A stretch of DNA of 64,000 nt. It comes from UBA7985 sp965658725. Lineage in GTDB: Bacteria > Pseudomonadota > Alphaproteobacteria > UBA7985. Numbering within the stretch: position 1 is the first letter of the stretch; each line of letters opens with the position of its first letter. This document shows positions 1 through 7,646 of the stretch, in pieces. A program made the position numbers and the translations under genes. Under the pieces are notes generated by a model. It was given only the letters and a program-made list of their open reading frames with translations. It was not told the DNA's origin and searched no databases. Where the stretch lies: the NCBI GenBank assembly GCA_965658725.1, contig CBFHUI010000003.1, forward strand, positions 1 through 64,000, in the 5' to 3' direction.

Positions 1-85
1 GTTCTATACTCATTTGTCAGAGAGCATTTATCCTGTAGTATGATTCCGGTCGCCCGCTCCAGCTTTCTGATCCTGCCAAACGCAG

Positions 86-1558
86 CTAGGTCACCTCATA
101 GTAGGTGAACATCCCGCTGATCTGGTGTCCGAGGATGTGGCAGTGCAGCGGCCATAGTCCGCGGCGGTCCAACTTCATCGCTATAGTTGCTTTTGACCAT
201 GCTTCGAACGTTAGGCTGTCGCGGAACGTTCCAATCTCATGGGGGGCTGAGGTGGACGTTACAACCCGTACGTGTTGCCCGTGAAAATGCATGACGTGAT
301 GGGTCGCTGAGTTGTTGATTAGTGAAACTTCCACCGTCTCACCCACCCGCCCGCTGAACAATGGGCCTAGAGAGTTATCAGCGACGTCATTCAGCAACCA
401 ATAACGATGAGTGCCGACCAGCGTTTCCCAGTCCTGCCACTGGCCTTCAACCTTACCGGCGCCCATCTCATTGTCGCGGTAGGGCTCAGACATAACCAGC
501 GTTACGGCTTGATGGGCAGCGGCGTCAGGTGTCAATTCAACTGGGTTGTAGGGTTTGAATGCGGGCAGGGCCTTGCTGAGGACTAGTGATGCTTCCAGCC
601 CAATTTCAAAGTCAAAGCTTGTGCCTTTTCCGAAAAGGCTTTCCCCTAAATTGAGTCGCGTCCGCCCCGTGAAATCGGGCTCGATGAGCACATCCATACG
701 CTGCCCTGGCCCCAAAAAGATGGGGTGGCTTAACTCGAAGGGCGCCACGCTATAGCCGTCCAGTGCGATGACCCAAGCGCTCGCATGATCGAAGCTTGGA
801 CGGAACACGCGGCCCGTGGCGGCATTCAGCATCCGCAATCGGGTCGCGCCTTCGAAGGCGAGGTTGAGCTTTGGGCGTACACTGCCGTTGATCGTCAGGA
901 CGCGTCCCTGAACGCCCGCATGCCCCCACGCAAGCCCTGCCTCGAGCTTAGTCCAGTCAATCTCATAGCGGTCCTTGTGTGCGCCGCTCACGGTCCAATC
1001 ATCCAGAACGAGAACTTGCTCGACCAGTGACGGCTCGTCAGGGTCTTCGACGATCAGGGGGCCATAGAGACCACGGGCAATCTGATTGAGAGAGTCGTGA
1101 TGCGAGTGGAACCAATGGGTACCCGGATCGCACAAGGGTACTTCATAGTCGAAGCTCTCGCCGGGCTGGACCAGAGGGCTGTCGAACTTGCCTGAAACGC
1201 CATCCATACCCTTGGACACACGCAGCCCATGCCAATGCAAAGTTGTTGGCACGTCGAGCTGATTGAACAGGGTAGGCCGCAGAACCTGTCCGACTTGCCC
1301 CCGGATCAGCGATCCGGTTTGAGGGGTTCGGTACGTCCATCGGTTGAAAGGCTGCACGCCCCCACCAAGCGTTGTTCGTTCGGATGCCGCGAAGATGGGA
1401 AGCGCTTCACCCGGCGTTGCATGCGCAATGGTCCGAAGGGTCGGCAAGGAGGCTATTCCGGTGGCGCTCAGGCCTCCTGCAAAGACTGCAATGGCGCGCC
1501 TTCGGTCGATTGGTTTCATGGTCGGAGTGTTTCCCTTGGCTTTGGCATCTTCCCTCAC
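86..1558 (-). CDS. Multicopper oxidase (CopA/CumA/laccase-like), TAT-exported
   Basis: Probable periplasmic multicopper oxidase of about 490 residues that would oxidise Cu(I) or phenolic substrates with O2. The four copper-ligand clusters are visible: HWHG at about 108-111, HWFHSHH at about 148-154, HVMHFHG at about residue 425, and LHCHILGH in the last 20 residues, where the type 1 Cys-His-Met ligands belong. The N-terminus carries a DRRRAIAVF twin-arginine stretch followed by a hydrophobic segment, as expected for an enzyme exported folded. The GTG start at 1558 overlaps the copD stop (GTGA), which fits translational coupling; an ATG at 1519, just before the signal peptide, is an equally plausible start. 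It is the last gene of the copper operon. The family is clear, the substrate is inferred. Confidence 0.9.
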   Translation of the reverse strand: MREDAKAKGNTPTMKPIDRRRAIAVFAGGLSATGIASLPTLRTIAHATPGEALPIFAASERTTLGGGVQPFNRWTYRTPQTGSLIRGQVGQVLRPTLFNQLDVPTTLHWHGLRVSKGMDGVSGKFDSPLVQPGESFDYEVPLCDPGTHWFHSHHDSLNQIARGLYGPLIVEDPDEPSLVEQVLVLDDWTVSGAHKDRYEIDWTKLEAGLAWGHAGVQGRVLTINGSVRPKLNLAFEGATRLRMLNAATGRVFRPSFDHASAWVIALDGYSVAPFELSHPIFLGPGQRMDVLIEPDFTGRTRLNLGESLFGKGTSFDFEIGLEASLVLSKALPAFKPYNPVELTPDAAAHQAVTLVMSEPYRDNEMGAGKVEGQWQDWETLVGTHRYWLLNDVADNSLGPLFSGRVGETVEVSLINNSATHHVMHFHGQHVRVVTSTSAPHEIGTFRDSLTFEAWSKATIAMKLDRRGLWPLHCHILGHQISGMFTYYEVT

Positions 1559-2364
1559 ATCTTCGGGCCAGTTGCCGTCAGGAAGGCGGTGAGCATCAGC
1601 AGCGCGACCGCGACAAGCGCTTCAACGCGGAGGGACCAAACGAACCCCGGCCGGCCGGTGAAATACAGCTTGTTGGCTGCCGCGATAGACAAGATGCCGG
1701 TGACGGCTACCAGTTTGAACGCCATGCGACGCTGGTATTCTTGGCTGAGATCGAGTTGCCAACCCGTAAACACCCCAAAGAGTGTCCCGCCAGCCACGAT
1801 CAGCAGCGGCACGGCCAAAATGGCTTGTCGGCCGAAGACCTCCCCAAACTGGTGGCGCTCCGCCGCCGAGACGGTCAGCAGCGGAACAATCACAGACAGC
1901 CACCATGCTCCGATGGCAACGTGGACAACAACGAGGGACGATGACAGCAAGCGTGGGCCAAAGCTCAGGCTGTGTCCTTCCATCCCAAAACTCAGCAGCA
2001 TCAAAAGAGCCGGGACAAGGGCAAGTCGGTGCCAGCCCAGGGCCAGCAGGATGAGCAGGGCAACGCCTGCCAAAATCCGCATCGCAGCAACTTGGCCGAC
2101 GGGCGTTTGAGCGGCGATCCCAATGAAGTCTGCGGAGAAGGCTGTCGCGACATCGCCCCCTGCAATCATCAGCAAGAAGAGGGCGACTGAGCCCACAGCG
2201 GCGACGAACATCAATGCCAACCCGAGACTGACCTGTCCGGCCAATCGGCGGCTGAATGCGCTTTCTGCTGGGACCGACAGCGTCAGTCTCAGTGCGATGG
2301 ATCCAGCGATAAGGACGGTCGCGCCATATAGACAAAACCGCAAAACGGGCGACAGGTACTCCAC
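1555..2364 (-). CDS. copD: CopD-family copper resistance membrane protein
   Basis: Integral inner-membrane protein of 269 residues, nearly all hydrophobic with about seven to eight predicted helices, matching the CopD domain family in length and in the placement of conserved His residues (FGMEGHSLSFG and VVHVAIGAWW near the middle). CopD proteins work with CopC in moving copper across the inner membrane. It starts with GTG behind a GAGGT ribosome binding site, 12 bases after the copC stop, and its stop overlaps the multicopper oxidase start. The copper role is inferred from family and neighbours; the transport direction cannot be told from sequence. Confidence 0.85.
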   Translation of the reverse strand: MEYLSPVLRFCLYGATVLIAGSIALRLTLSVPAESAFSRRLAGQVSLGLALMFVAAVGSVALFLLMIAGGDVATAFSADFIGIAAQTPVGQVAAMRILAGVALLILLALGWHRLALVPALLMLLSFGMEGHSLSFGPRLLSSSLVVVHVAIGAWWLSVIVPLLTVSAAERHQFGEVFGRQAILAVPLLIVAGGTLFGVFTGWQLDLSQEYQRRMAFKLVAVTGILSIAAANKLYFTGRPGFVWSLRVEALVAVALLMLTAFLTATGPKM

Positions 2365-2376
2365 AGATTTACCTCG

Positions 2377-2793
2377 CTACTGCTCACCTACGGCGAAATG
2401 GACGTTGCCCTTCATGGTGTGTCCGTCCATGGCGACGGCAATCCAATGCAGCATGTAGACACCCGTTTCGAGTTCCTCGAACGCCAGTGAGGCTTCATCG
2501 ACAAAACCCTTTGGTAACGGGGTGGTCAAGTTGACGGCGGTTTCACCCTCTACCGCATGTTTTTCTTCGCCGTCCATGGATCCCATGAGGCTGTCAAGAT
2601 CCATGCCGTCCGGGGCCTGAGACATGTCCACGACCGTTAGACGAACTTTGCGATCAAATGTGAGTTTGAGGGTGTCGAGGCCAGGGGCGACGGTCTCGCC
2701 AGACTGCGGCGTGCTGCCGGACATCTTCGAGTGTGCCGCTGCAGGAGAGGAGGCGGTCAGCAAAAGCGCCAACGCGATGAGAGCAAATTTCAT
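2377..2793 (-). CDS. copC: CopC-domain periplasmic copper-binding protein
   Basis: Small periplasmic protein of 138 residues with a cleavable signal peptide (MKFALIALALLLTASSPAAA). Cleavage after AAA would leave His as the first mature residue, which is the known Cu(II) ligand of CopC proteins. A second part of the site is visible as DGHT in MDGHTMKGNVHF near the C-terminus. The body is Met-rich (QAPDGMDLDSLMGSMDG), which could add Cu(I) binding. It lies between the cytochrome c and copD genes with short gaps, so it is probably co-transcribed. It would deliver copper to CopD or buffer it in the periplasm. Confidence 0.88.
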   Translation of the reverse strand: MKFALIALALLLTASSPAAAHSKMSGSTPQSGETVAPGLDTLKLTFDRKVRLTVVDMSQAPDGMDLDSLMGSMDGEEKHAVEGETAVNLTTPLPKGFVDEASLAFEELETGVYMLHWIAVAMDGHTMKGNVHFAVGEQ

Positions 2794-2808
2794 TGAGCGA
2801 TTCCAAGT

Positions 2809-3375
2809 TTACTGAGGTTGTTCGGAGGCAAGGGTTCTTTCCCGCTGCGCCAGCAGGATTTCTTCCGGCCATGTTGAGGCGATCCATGAGTTCACCGCCT
2901 GAATGCCGTAGTCCTCGAGCACACCATCATAAGCCGGCATTTTCCCGGAGTAATCTGCGACATAGATGGCGGGTCCATACTTGACCAGATTGAACAAAAC
3001 TTCGTCGGAGTGATGCCACGTGTGTCCAGTTTGGTCGTGGGGTGGAGCAGGCAGATTGCCGTCGGCGTCGCGTAACCACCAGTTTTCCTGCCCTTCCAGA
3101 TTGGCGCCATGACAGGATGAGCAGGAGGTCCGATAAACCACCTCACCTCGCGCCAGCAGCGCCGGGTCGTCAACTGAAATGCGATACACCGACGCCGGCA
3201 GCTGCGCCTCTATCTCGAGCCGCGTTGGCTGCTCGATGGGTGCTTGAGGAGTAAAGCCAAGCGCGGGCGTCGTCTGGTTCGACTCAGCTTGCTGAGCACC
3301 TTGAATGCGTTGCGCAACAAGGAATGCCGTGGCTGTCAGCAGAGCAAGCCCCAAAAATACCAAGACTGCCTTCAT
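2809..3375 (-). CDS. Membrane-anchored c-type cytochrome in copper operon
   Basis: A 188-residue protein with one N-terminal membrane helix (about residues 1-22, uncleaved anchor or signal), a linker, and one class I cytochrome c domain. The heme motif CSSCH is at about 85-89 and the likely axial Met lies in GKMPAYDG at about 146. The start ATG overlaps the stop of the regulator gene by four bases (ATGA), so it is translationally coupled. A monoheme cytochrome between a CueR-like regulator and copC is not part of the classic Cop set. It could accept electrons from, or donate them to, the multicopper oxidase, but that is inference. Confidence 0.85.
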   Translation of the reverse strand: MKAVLVFLGLALLTATAFLVAQRIQGAQQAESNQTTPALGFTPQAPIEQPTRLEIEAQLPASVYRISVDDPALLARGEVVYRTSCSSCHGANLEGQENWWLRDADGNLPAPPHDQTGHTWHHSDEVLFNLVKYGPAIYVADYSGKMPAYDGVLEDYGIQAVNSWIASTWPEEILLAQRERTLASEQPQ

Positions 3376-3791
3376 GGAACTTTCGCTTCCAGAATGGGTG
3401 AAGATTCATCGTCAGAGAGCGCAAACATCACTTTGCACTTTTGTCCCTTTCCGGCGGGACAGGTATCGATCAGCGTCCTTAAGTTCTGAGCCATCTGCTT
3501 GAGATCCAGCATCTTGCGCTCCAGTGCTTCAAGGTGGGAATCCGCGATGGCGTGAACCTCGTCCGCGGTCCAGTTTTGGGTAGATTTCAGTTCCAGCAAC
3601 TGCCGGCAATCGTTCAACCGGAACCCCAGTCGACGCGCGCGGGCGAGGAACTGCAGTCGAGACAAGTCATCAGAAGAGTAGATCCTACGGCCGTTGTTGC
3701 CCCGGCTGGGCCGGATCAAGCCTTCGTTTTCATAGTGTCGTACGGCCTTCTCCGTGAGTTCGGACCGTTGCATGATTTCTGCCAGTCGCAT
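3372..3791 (-). CDS. CueR-like MerR-family copper-responsive regulator
   Basis: 139-residue MerR-family regulator. The N-terminal winged helix is clear (LTEKAVRHYENEGLIRPSR, then RRIYSSDDLSRLQFL), followed by a long dimerisation helix and a C-terminal metal loop reading C-PAGKGQK-C. That C-X7-C spacing is the Cu(I) loop of CueR, and the residue content of the helix before it fits a monovalent-metal sensor. It is the first gene of the copper operon, and a MerR-type operator lies directly upstream, so it probably controls its own operon. Copper is the most likely effector; silver or gold would also be sensed by such a site. Confidence 0.9.
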   Translation of the reverse strand: MRLAEIMQRSELTEKAVRHYENEGLIRPSRGNNGRRIYSSDDLSRLQFLARARRLGFRLNDCRQLLELKSTQNWTADEVHAIADSHLEALERKMLDLKQMAQNLRTLIDTCPAGKGQKCKVMFALSDDESSPILEAKVP

Positions 3792-3822
3792 GGTATCCAG
3801 CTTTCTAAACGAATTCTCTTCG

Positions 3823-3854
3823 GTCTTACTTTCCTTCCCTTAGGGCAGGATCAA
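3823..3854 (-). promoter_or_regulatory. MerR/CueR-type promoter-operator of the copper operon
   Basis: Read on the minus strand: a TTGATC -35 element (3849-3854), an imperfect dyad CCTGCCC-TAA-GGGAAGG (3833-3849), and a weak -10 (GTAAGA or TAAGAC, 3823-3829) 19-20 bases from the -35. Over-long spacing with a dyad inside the spacer is the hallmark of promoters activated by MerR-family proteins, and the CCTTCC half sites resemble CueR boxes. It lies about 32 bases upstream of the regulator start. Confidence 0.65.
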
Positions 3855-3860
3855 AGATAA

Positions 3861-4268
3861 TCATTGATGGTTCACGGTGATGTGAGAGAGGGACGAAGCG
3901 TTATCATCGCAGCGCTCCCCCTTACGGCAATGTAACCCGTTGCCACTGCCAACTATGGAGGCGCATGAACGGGCGGCGGCGCTGAAAGAGCTGCCATTTT
4001 GCGACGATAAGGACTCGTCCTGTCCCAAATCCCCGTGTCAGGACCTGTAAAAATGGCATTTTGCCATTGTTTCCCGTTGGTTTTACGCCGCACCACCCAC
4101 TTAAAGCCCAATAATTAGGCAAACGTGTTCAAATTTCCAGCGATGCCACATTTTTGTGCGTTTCGTCGTTGCGGCCCCTCGAGCGAGGGCGTTCTCTCGT
4201 CCCATCAAACCGCCAACTCGGTTGTTGGCGTTCTCTCGTTGTCTGTAGTTTTACAAAGGGTATTCCAG
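3861..4268. other. Intergenic region between copper operon and amt
   Basis: About 400 bases without a supported gene. It must hold the amt promoter. It contains a perfect 7-bp inverted repeat AATGGCA-TTT-TGCCATT (4052-4068). A related copy of its core, TGCCATTTTG, lies about 60 bases upstream near 3991. These may be binding sites for a nitrogen regulator, but they do not match the NtrC consensus, and I could not find a convincing sigma-54 -24/-12 element. An open frame runs in from 4125, but its upstream part has no Amt-like sequence. Confidence 0.4.
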
Positions 4269-5507
4269 ATGGACGCTTGGCTCCTCACCTCCACCGCGAT
4301 CGTTCTGTTCATGACGATCCCCGGTCTCGCTCTGTTCTACGGCGGTCTTGTCCGTGCGAAGAACTATCTTTCGGTTCTCATGCAGTGCTTTGCCCTGACA
4401 GGCCTCATCTCCATCGTATGGATGGTTATCGGCTACGTCCTGTCCTCCACCACGGCAGGCGACGGACCGGCGAACCCATACATCGGATTGGACTTCTCCC
4501 AAATCTTCATGGCGACCACGCCGCACGCTGACATGGCGGGCGCAGCCTTCGGTCTGACCTTCGCCATCATCACCCCGGCGCTGATCCTCGGTGCATATGC
4601 TGAGCGCGTGAAGTTCTCTTTCGTCATGCTGTTCTCCGCGATTTGGGTTGTTCTGGTTTACTGTCCGCTCGCTTACTGGGTCTGGATGGTTGGTCTGGGC
4701 GGCGAAGGCGACTTTGCTGGTCCATCCCCGCTTGAGTGGATTACCGGTGTGGCTCCGCTGGACTGGGCAGGCGGTCTCGTCGTTCACCAGGCTGCCGGTG
4801 TTGCTGGTCTCGTGATCGCGGTCATGCTCGGCAAGCGCGCAGGTTTCCCGAACACTCTGCAGCCACCAGCACAGCCTGGTATGGTCATGATCGGTGCTTC
4901 CATGCTGTGGATCGGCTGGTTCGGCTTCAACTCCGGCCTTTCCGGTGATCAAGCCAACGCTGGCTACGTGATCTTCTCCACGCAAGTTGCTGCGGCCGGT
5001 GCTTCCATCGCTTGGGTCCTGTTCGAAACCCTTCGCAACGGTAAGCCAACGCTGGTTGGTGCTGCGACCGGTGCAATTGCTGGTCTGGTTGCCATAACCC
5101 CGGCTGTTGGTGTGGTATCCGTCCCCGGCGCGCTGATCCTTGGTCTGATCGCTGGTGTCCTGCCACAGATTGCTATTCCAATCATCAAGTCCACTTTCAA
5201 GATCGACGATGCACTCGACGTGTTCGCGGTCCACGGTGTTGCGGGCATCACCGGTACCCTGCTGCTGCCATTCCTGGCCTTCATCGGTACGAACGGTGAC
5301 GCGGCTCTGATCAGCGAAGTTGGTGTCATGAAGCAGTTCATCACCCAGCTGTGGTCGGTCGTCTTCTCTGCCGCTTACGTCGCAGTGGTCACCTTCATCA
5401 TCGCAATCGTTGTCCGGGCCATCGTTGGCATGCGGGCAGAGGACGAAGCAGTGGCCGATGGCCTCGACCTTTCCTCCCACGGCGAGCGTGCATACGACCT
5501 GACGTAA
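4269..5507 (+). CDS. amt: Ammonium transporter, Amt/MEP/Rh family
   Basis: Trimeric inner-membrane ammonium channel, 412 residues with about eleven helices. Start ATG at 4269 (MDAWLLTSTAIVLF) is behind AAAGGG; longer frames add sequence unlike the family. Both pore histidines are visible, in VVHQAAGVAGLV and in AVHGVAGITGTLL, as is the GWFGFNSG stretch of the family. The product lacks the cleaved signal peptide of E. coli AmtB and starts directly with the first helix, as many alphaproteobacterial Amt proteins do. The PII gene glnK, often the neighbour of amtB, is not here, so whether it is under PII control cannot be read locally. It is monocistronic between a long leader and two hairpins. 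Confidence 0.95.
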   Translation: MDAWLLTSTAIVLFMTIPGLALFYGGLVRAKNYLSVLMQCFALTGLISIVWMVIGYVLSSTTAGDGPANPYIGLDFSQIFMATTPHADMAGAAFGLTFAIITPALILGAYAERVKFSFVMLFSAIWVVLVYCPLAYWVWMVGLGGEGDFAGPSPLEWITGVAPLDWAGGLVVHQAAGVAGLVIAVMLGKRAGFPNTLQPPAQPGMVMIGASMLWIGWFGFNSGLSGDQANAGYVIFSTQVAAAGASIAWVLFETLRNGKPTLVGAATGAIAGLVAITPAVGVVSVPGALILGLIAGVLPQIAIPIIKSTFKIDDALDVFAVHGVAGITGTLLLPFLAFIGTNGDAALISEVGVMKQFITQLWSVVFSAAYVAVVTFIIAIVVRAIVGMRAEDEAVADGLDLSSHGERAYDLT

Positions 5508-5520
5508 AGACAGGTCTCGA

Positions 5521-5556
5521 AAGAAGGCTACTACTCCACCCCAGCCTTCTTTCATC
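5521..5556 (+). terminator. Terminator after amt
   Basis: Perfect 10-bp stem AAAGAAGGCT / AGCCTTCTTT (5521-5530 with 5544-5553) with a 13-base loop, starting 13 bases after the amt stop. The 3' arm ends in TTT. Confidence 0.7.
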
Positions 5557-5567
5557 GCAAATCATGC

Positions 5568-5604
5568 GCCCGGTGCAGCAAACGCACCGGGCGTATGTCG
5601 TTTT
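5568..5604 (+). terminator. Second GC-rich hairpin before tRNA-Trp
   Basis: Perfect inverted repeat CGCCCGGTGC / GCACCGGGCG (5568-5577 with 5584-5593), followed by TATGTCGTTTT. Probably a backup terminator insulating the tRNA and secE-nusG unit from amt. Confidence 0.55.
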
Positions 5605-5630
5605 GAGGGGGGCGAAAGTGCCATTAAGCC

Positions 5631-5660
5631 TTGTTTCGCAAGGCCGAAATGGCCTAATAA
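5631..5660 (+). promoter_or_regulatory. Possible tRNA-Trp promoter
   Basis: TTGTTT (5631-5636) and TAATAA (5655-5660) with 18-base spacing, about 20 bases ahead of the tRNA 5' end. The spacer carries a small AGGCC-gaaat-GGCCT dyad. Both hexamers are weak matches, so this is a suggestion from position only. Confidence 0.3.
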
Positions 5661-5680
5661 GCGGTCTGTGGATGGCCCAT

Positions 5681-5756
5681 AGGGGTATAGCTCAGTTGGT
5701 AGAGCATCGGTCTCCAAAACCGAGGGTCGAGGGTTCGAGTCCTTCTGCCCCTGCCA
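5681..5756 (+). tRNA. trpT: tRNA-Trp (CCA anticodon)
   Basis: 76-nt cloverleaf. The acceptor arms AGGGGTA and TGCCCCT pair with one G-U, the D arm contains AGCTCAGTTGGTAGAGC, the anticodon arm is TCGGT-CTCCAAA-ACCGA with anticodon CCA, and the T arm carries GGTTCGAGTCC. G is the discriminator base and CCA is encoded (5754-5756). It sits upstream of secE-nusG, the usual order in Alphaproteobacteria. Confidence 0.97.
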
Positions 5757-5888
5757 TTTCCACTGCGGGTTTACGGGACTGACAATCACCCGTGCCGTCA
5801 CAGTGTCGAAAGGTTCGACACGGGGTGAGGCACTCGCTGGTTCGCTTCCAGTCCTTTGGTAATAGAAGAAGATGTAAAGGCGGCATGC

Positions 5889-6080
5889 ATGGCACTGTTT
5901 CGGTTTTTTGGCCAAGTGCGGAAAGAAATCGCACGAGTAACCTGGCCATCGCGCAACGAAACAACGGTTACGACCATCCTGGTCCTGATCCTCGCGACGT
6001 TGGCTGCGCTGTTTTTCATCGCCGTTGATTTCGTATTCCGAAACCTGATGGGCTTCCTCCTGGGCATCAGCCTCGGCTAA
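5889..6080 (+). CDS. secE: Preprotein translocase subunit SecE
   Basis: Small single-helix SecE, 63 residues when started at the ATG at 5889, which has AAAGG 8 bases upstream; a TTG at 5856 would add 11 residues. The conserved cytoplasmic stretch VRKEIARVTWPSRNET and the following helix (ILVLILATLAALFFIAVDFVF) are diagnostic. SecE stabilises SecY in the SecYEG protein-export channel. It lies between tRNA-Trp and nusG. Confidence 0.95.
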   Translation: MALFRFFGQVRKEIARVTWPSRNETTVTTILVLILATLAALFFIAVDFVFRNLMGFLLGISLG

Positions 6081-6129
6081 GGCTGCGTATCGCGCCGCCC
6101 CATCACGAAAAGAAGTGCTGAGCTACCCC

Positions 6130-6666
6130 ATGTCTGAAAACCATAAATGGTACGTCATCCATGTCTATTCCGGCTTTGAGTCCAAGATCGTTGAGTCGAT
6201 CATGGAGCAGGCTGAGAAGAAGGGCATTGAGGATCAGTTCTCCGAACTGCTGGTGCCTGCTGAAGAAGTCGTCGAAGTACGCCGTGGTAAGAAGTACAAC
6301 GCCGAGCGCAAGTTTTTCCCCGGCTACATCCTCGCCAAAATGGAACTCTCAGACGCCGCGTGGAACCTCGTTAAGAACACCCAGCGCGTGACGGGTTTCT
6401 TGGGCGGGCAGGGGCGTCCTGTGCCGATCTCCGAGCGTGAAGCCAAGCAGATCATGCAGTCCATGCAGGAAGGCGCGGAGAAGCCGCGGCCGTCCATCAC
6501 CTACGAAGTCGGCGAGAACGTTCGCGTGACCGATGGTGCCTTCACCTCGTTCTCTGGCGTGGTTGAGGAAGTGGATCTGGAGAAAGCCCGTCTCAAGGTT
6601 GCTGTGTCGATCTTTGGCCGCGCAACACCGGTTGAGCTGGACTACAGCCAGGTAGAGAAGGCCTAA
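6130..6666 (+). CDS. nusG: Transcription termination/antitermination factor NusG
   Basis: 178-residue NusG. The N-terminal NGN domain starts at KWYVIHVYSGFE and contains KFFPGYILAKM; the C-terminal KOW domain contains VTDGAFTSFSGVVEEVD. NusG binds RNA polymerase and couples it to Rho or the ribosome. ATG at 6130 gives the family-typical N-terminus; a GTG at 6115 is the alternative. In many bacteria rplK-rplA-rplJ-rplL-rpoBC follow directly, but here nusG ends at a strong terminator and faces convergent rpsD. Confidence 0.96.
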   Translation: MSENHKWYVIHVYSGFESKIVESIMEQAEKKGIEDQFSELLVPAEEVVEVRRGKKYNAERKFFPGYILAKMELSDAAWNLVKNTQRVTGFLGGQGRPVPISEREAKQIMQSMQEGAEKPRPSITYEVGENVRVTDGAFTSFSGVVEEVDLEKARLKVAVSIFGRATPVELDYSQVEKA

Positions 6667-6690
6667 GGCCACCTCGCGCAACGAACCTGA

Positions 6691-6729
6691 AAAACGCCCC
6701 AGCGAGCCGCCCTCGCTGGGGCGTTTTTC
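6691..6729 (+). terminator. Strong intrinsic terminator after nusG
   Basis: Perfect 16-bp stem AAAACGCCCCAGCGAG / CTCGCTGGGGCGTTTT (6691-6706 with 6712-6727), 5-base loop, then T-run. One of the most stable hairpins in the window. Confidence 0.92.
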
Positions 6730-6749
6730 TTGGCCCCTGCACGACACAA

Positions 6750-6788
6750 GAAAAAAGGCCCCGCACCGGGTGGTGCGAGGCCTTCTTT
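6750..6788 (-). terminator. Terminator after rpsD
   Basis: Hairpin AAGGCC..GCACC / GGTGC..GGCCTT (about 6755-6783) with one mismatch; on the minus strand it is followed by TTTTTT, so it ends rpsD. Together with the nusG hairpin it makes a back-to-back insulator. Confidence 0.85.
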
Positions 6789-6808
6789 GAATTCGGGTCG
6801 CGCTGGGA

Positions 6809-7426
6809 TTAACGCGAGTAGTATTCCACCACCAGGTTTGGCTCCATGGTGACTGGGTACGGTACGTCTTCGAGCTTTGGGCCACGCAGGAACTGAGTGG
6901 TCATCTTCTTCACGTCGACTTCAACGTAGTCCGGCACGTCGCGCTCTGGCGATGCGAGGGCTTCGAGCACCAGTGCGATTTCGCGGGACTTGCCTTTGAC
7001 CTCAACGACGTCGCCGTCACGAACCATCATGGACGCGATGTTGGCTTTCTTGCCGTTCAGGGTGACGTGGCCGTGGTTCACGAACTGACGGGCAGCAAAC
7101 ACGGTCGGGACGAATTTGGAACGGTATACGACCGTATCCAGACGACGCTCGAGCAGCTCGATCAGGTTCTCGCCGGTGTCGCCCTTACGGCGCACAGCTT
7201 CGGCGTAGTACTTGCGGAACTGCTTCTCGGTGATGTTGCCGTAGTAGCCCTTGAGCTTCTGCTTGGCTTTCAGCTGCAGACCGAAGTCGGAATCTTTTTT
7301 CTTGCGACCCTGGCCGTGCTGGCCGGGACCGTAGGAACGCTTGTTGATCGGGGACTTTGGGCGGCCCCACAGGTTGACGCCCAGACGGCGGTCAATCTTG
7401 TACTTAGCGGAAATACGCTTTGACAT
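6809..7426 (-). CDS. rpsD: 30S ribosomal protein S4
   Basis: 205-residue S4, which nucleates assembly of the 30S body by binding 16S rRNA. The start MSKRISAKYKIDRRLG, the GRPKSPINKRSYGPGQHGQ stretch and the S4 RNA-binding domain (LERRLDTVVYRSKFVPT, then VNHGHVTLNGKKANI) match the family and its usual length. It carries no Cys-rich N-terminal zinc motif. The gene stands alone rather than in the alpha operon, as is common in Alphaproteobacteria, with its own leader and terminator. Confidence 0.98.
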   Translation of the reverse strand: MSKRISAKYKIDRRLGVNLWGRPKSPINKRSYGPGQHGQGRKKKDSDFGLQLKAKQKLKGYYGNITEKQFRKYYAEAVRRKGDTGENLIELLERRLDTVVYRSKFVPTVFAARQFVNHGHVTLNGKKANIASMMVRDGDVVEVKGKSREIALVLEALASPERDVPDYVEVDVKKMTTQFLRGPKLEDVPYPVTMEPNLVVEYYSR

Positions 7427-7570
7427 ATCGAACCCTTCGTTAACGAGGTGTTATTTTGACGGTGCCGGTAGTCTCGCGCGCCAGAAGCGCTAGAGCGTGG
7501 AGCCACTTAGATCAGCGGTGACACCAACTTTCCCGGCCTATCTCAGAGAGATAAGGGGTCAGTAAAGATA

Positions 7571-7598
7571 AGGCGCGCCGCTGTCAAAGGGCGCGCCT
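7571..7598 (-). terminator. Hairpin between the SDR gene and rpsD
   Basis: Perfect 9-bp repeat AGGCGCGCC / GGCGCGCCT with a 10-base loop. On the minus strand it is followed by TATCTTTACT, a poor T-run. It lies about 50 bases after the SDR stop and may end that transcript. The rest of 7427-7646 is the rpsD leader, where I see nothing certain. Confidence 0.5.
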
Positions 7599-7646
7599 CA
7601 TTATGGGGCGAAGGGCTGTAATGCAGTCCTGCATGCCTGTGCTAGA

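Noticed and set aside
1..85. Left edge before the multicopper oxidase stop
   Set aside because: Only 85 bases; no gene end, hairpin or other feature could be supported.
4040..4090. Sigma-54 promoter upstream of amt
   Set aside because: TGGCAT at 4054 lacks a properly spaced GC element at -12, so I do not call it.
4251..5555. Long minus-strand frame across amt
   Set aside because: Antisense to a clear ammonium channel. The translation is polar, rich in Asp, His and Arg, with no domain.
5681..5756. tRNA-Trp as an integration site
   Set aside because: No repeated 3' end of the tRNA, integrase gene or shift in gene content is visible next to it.
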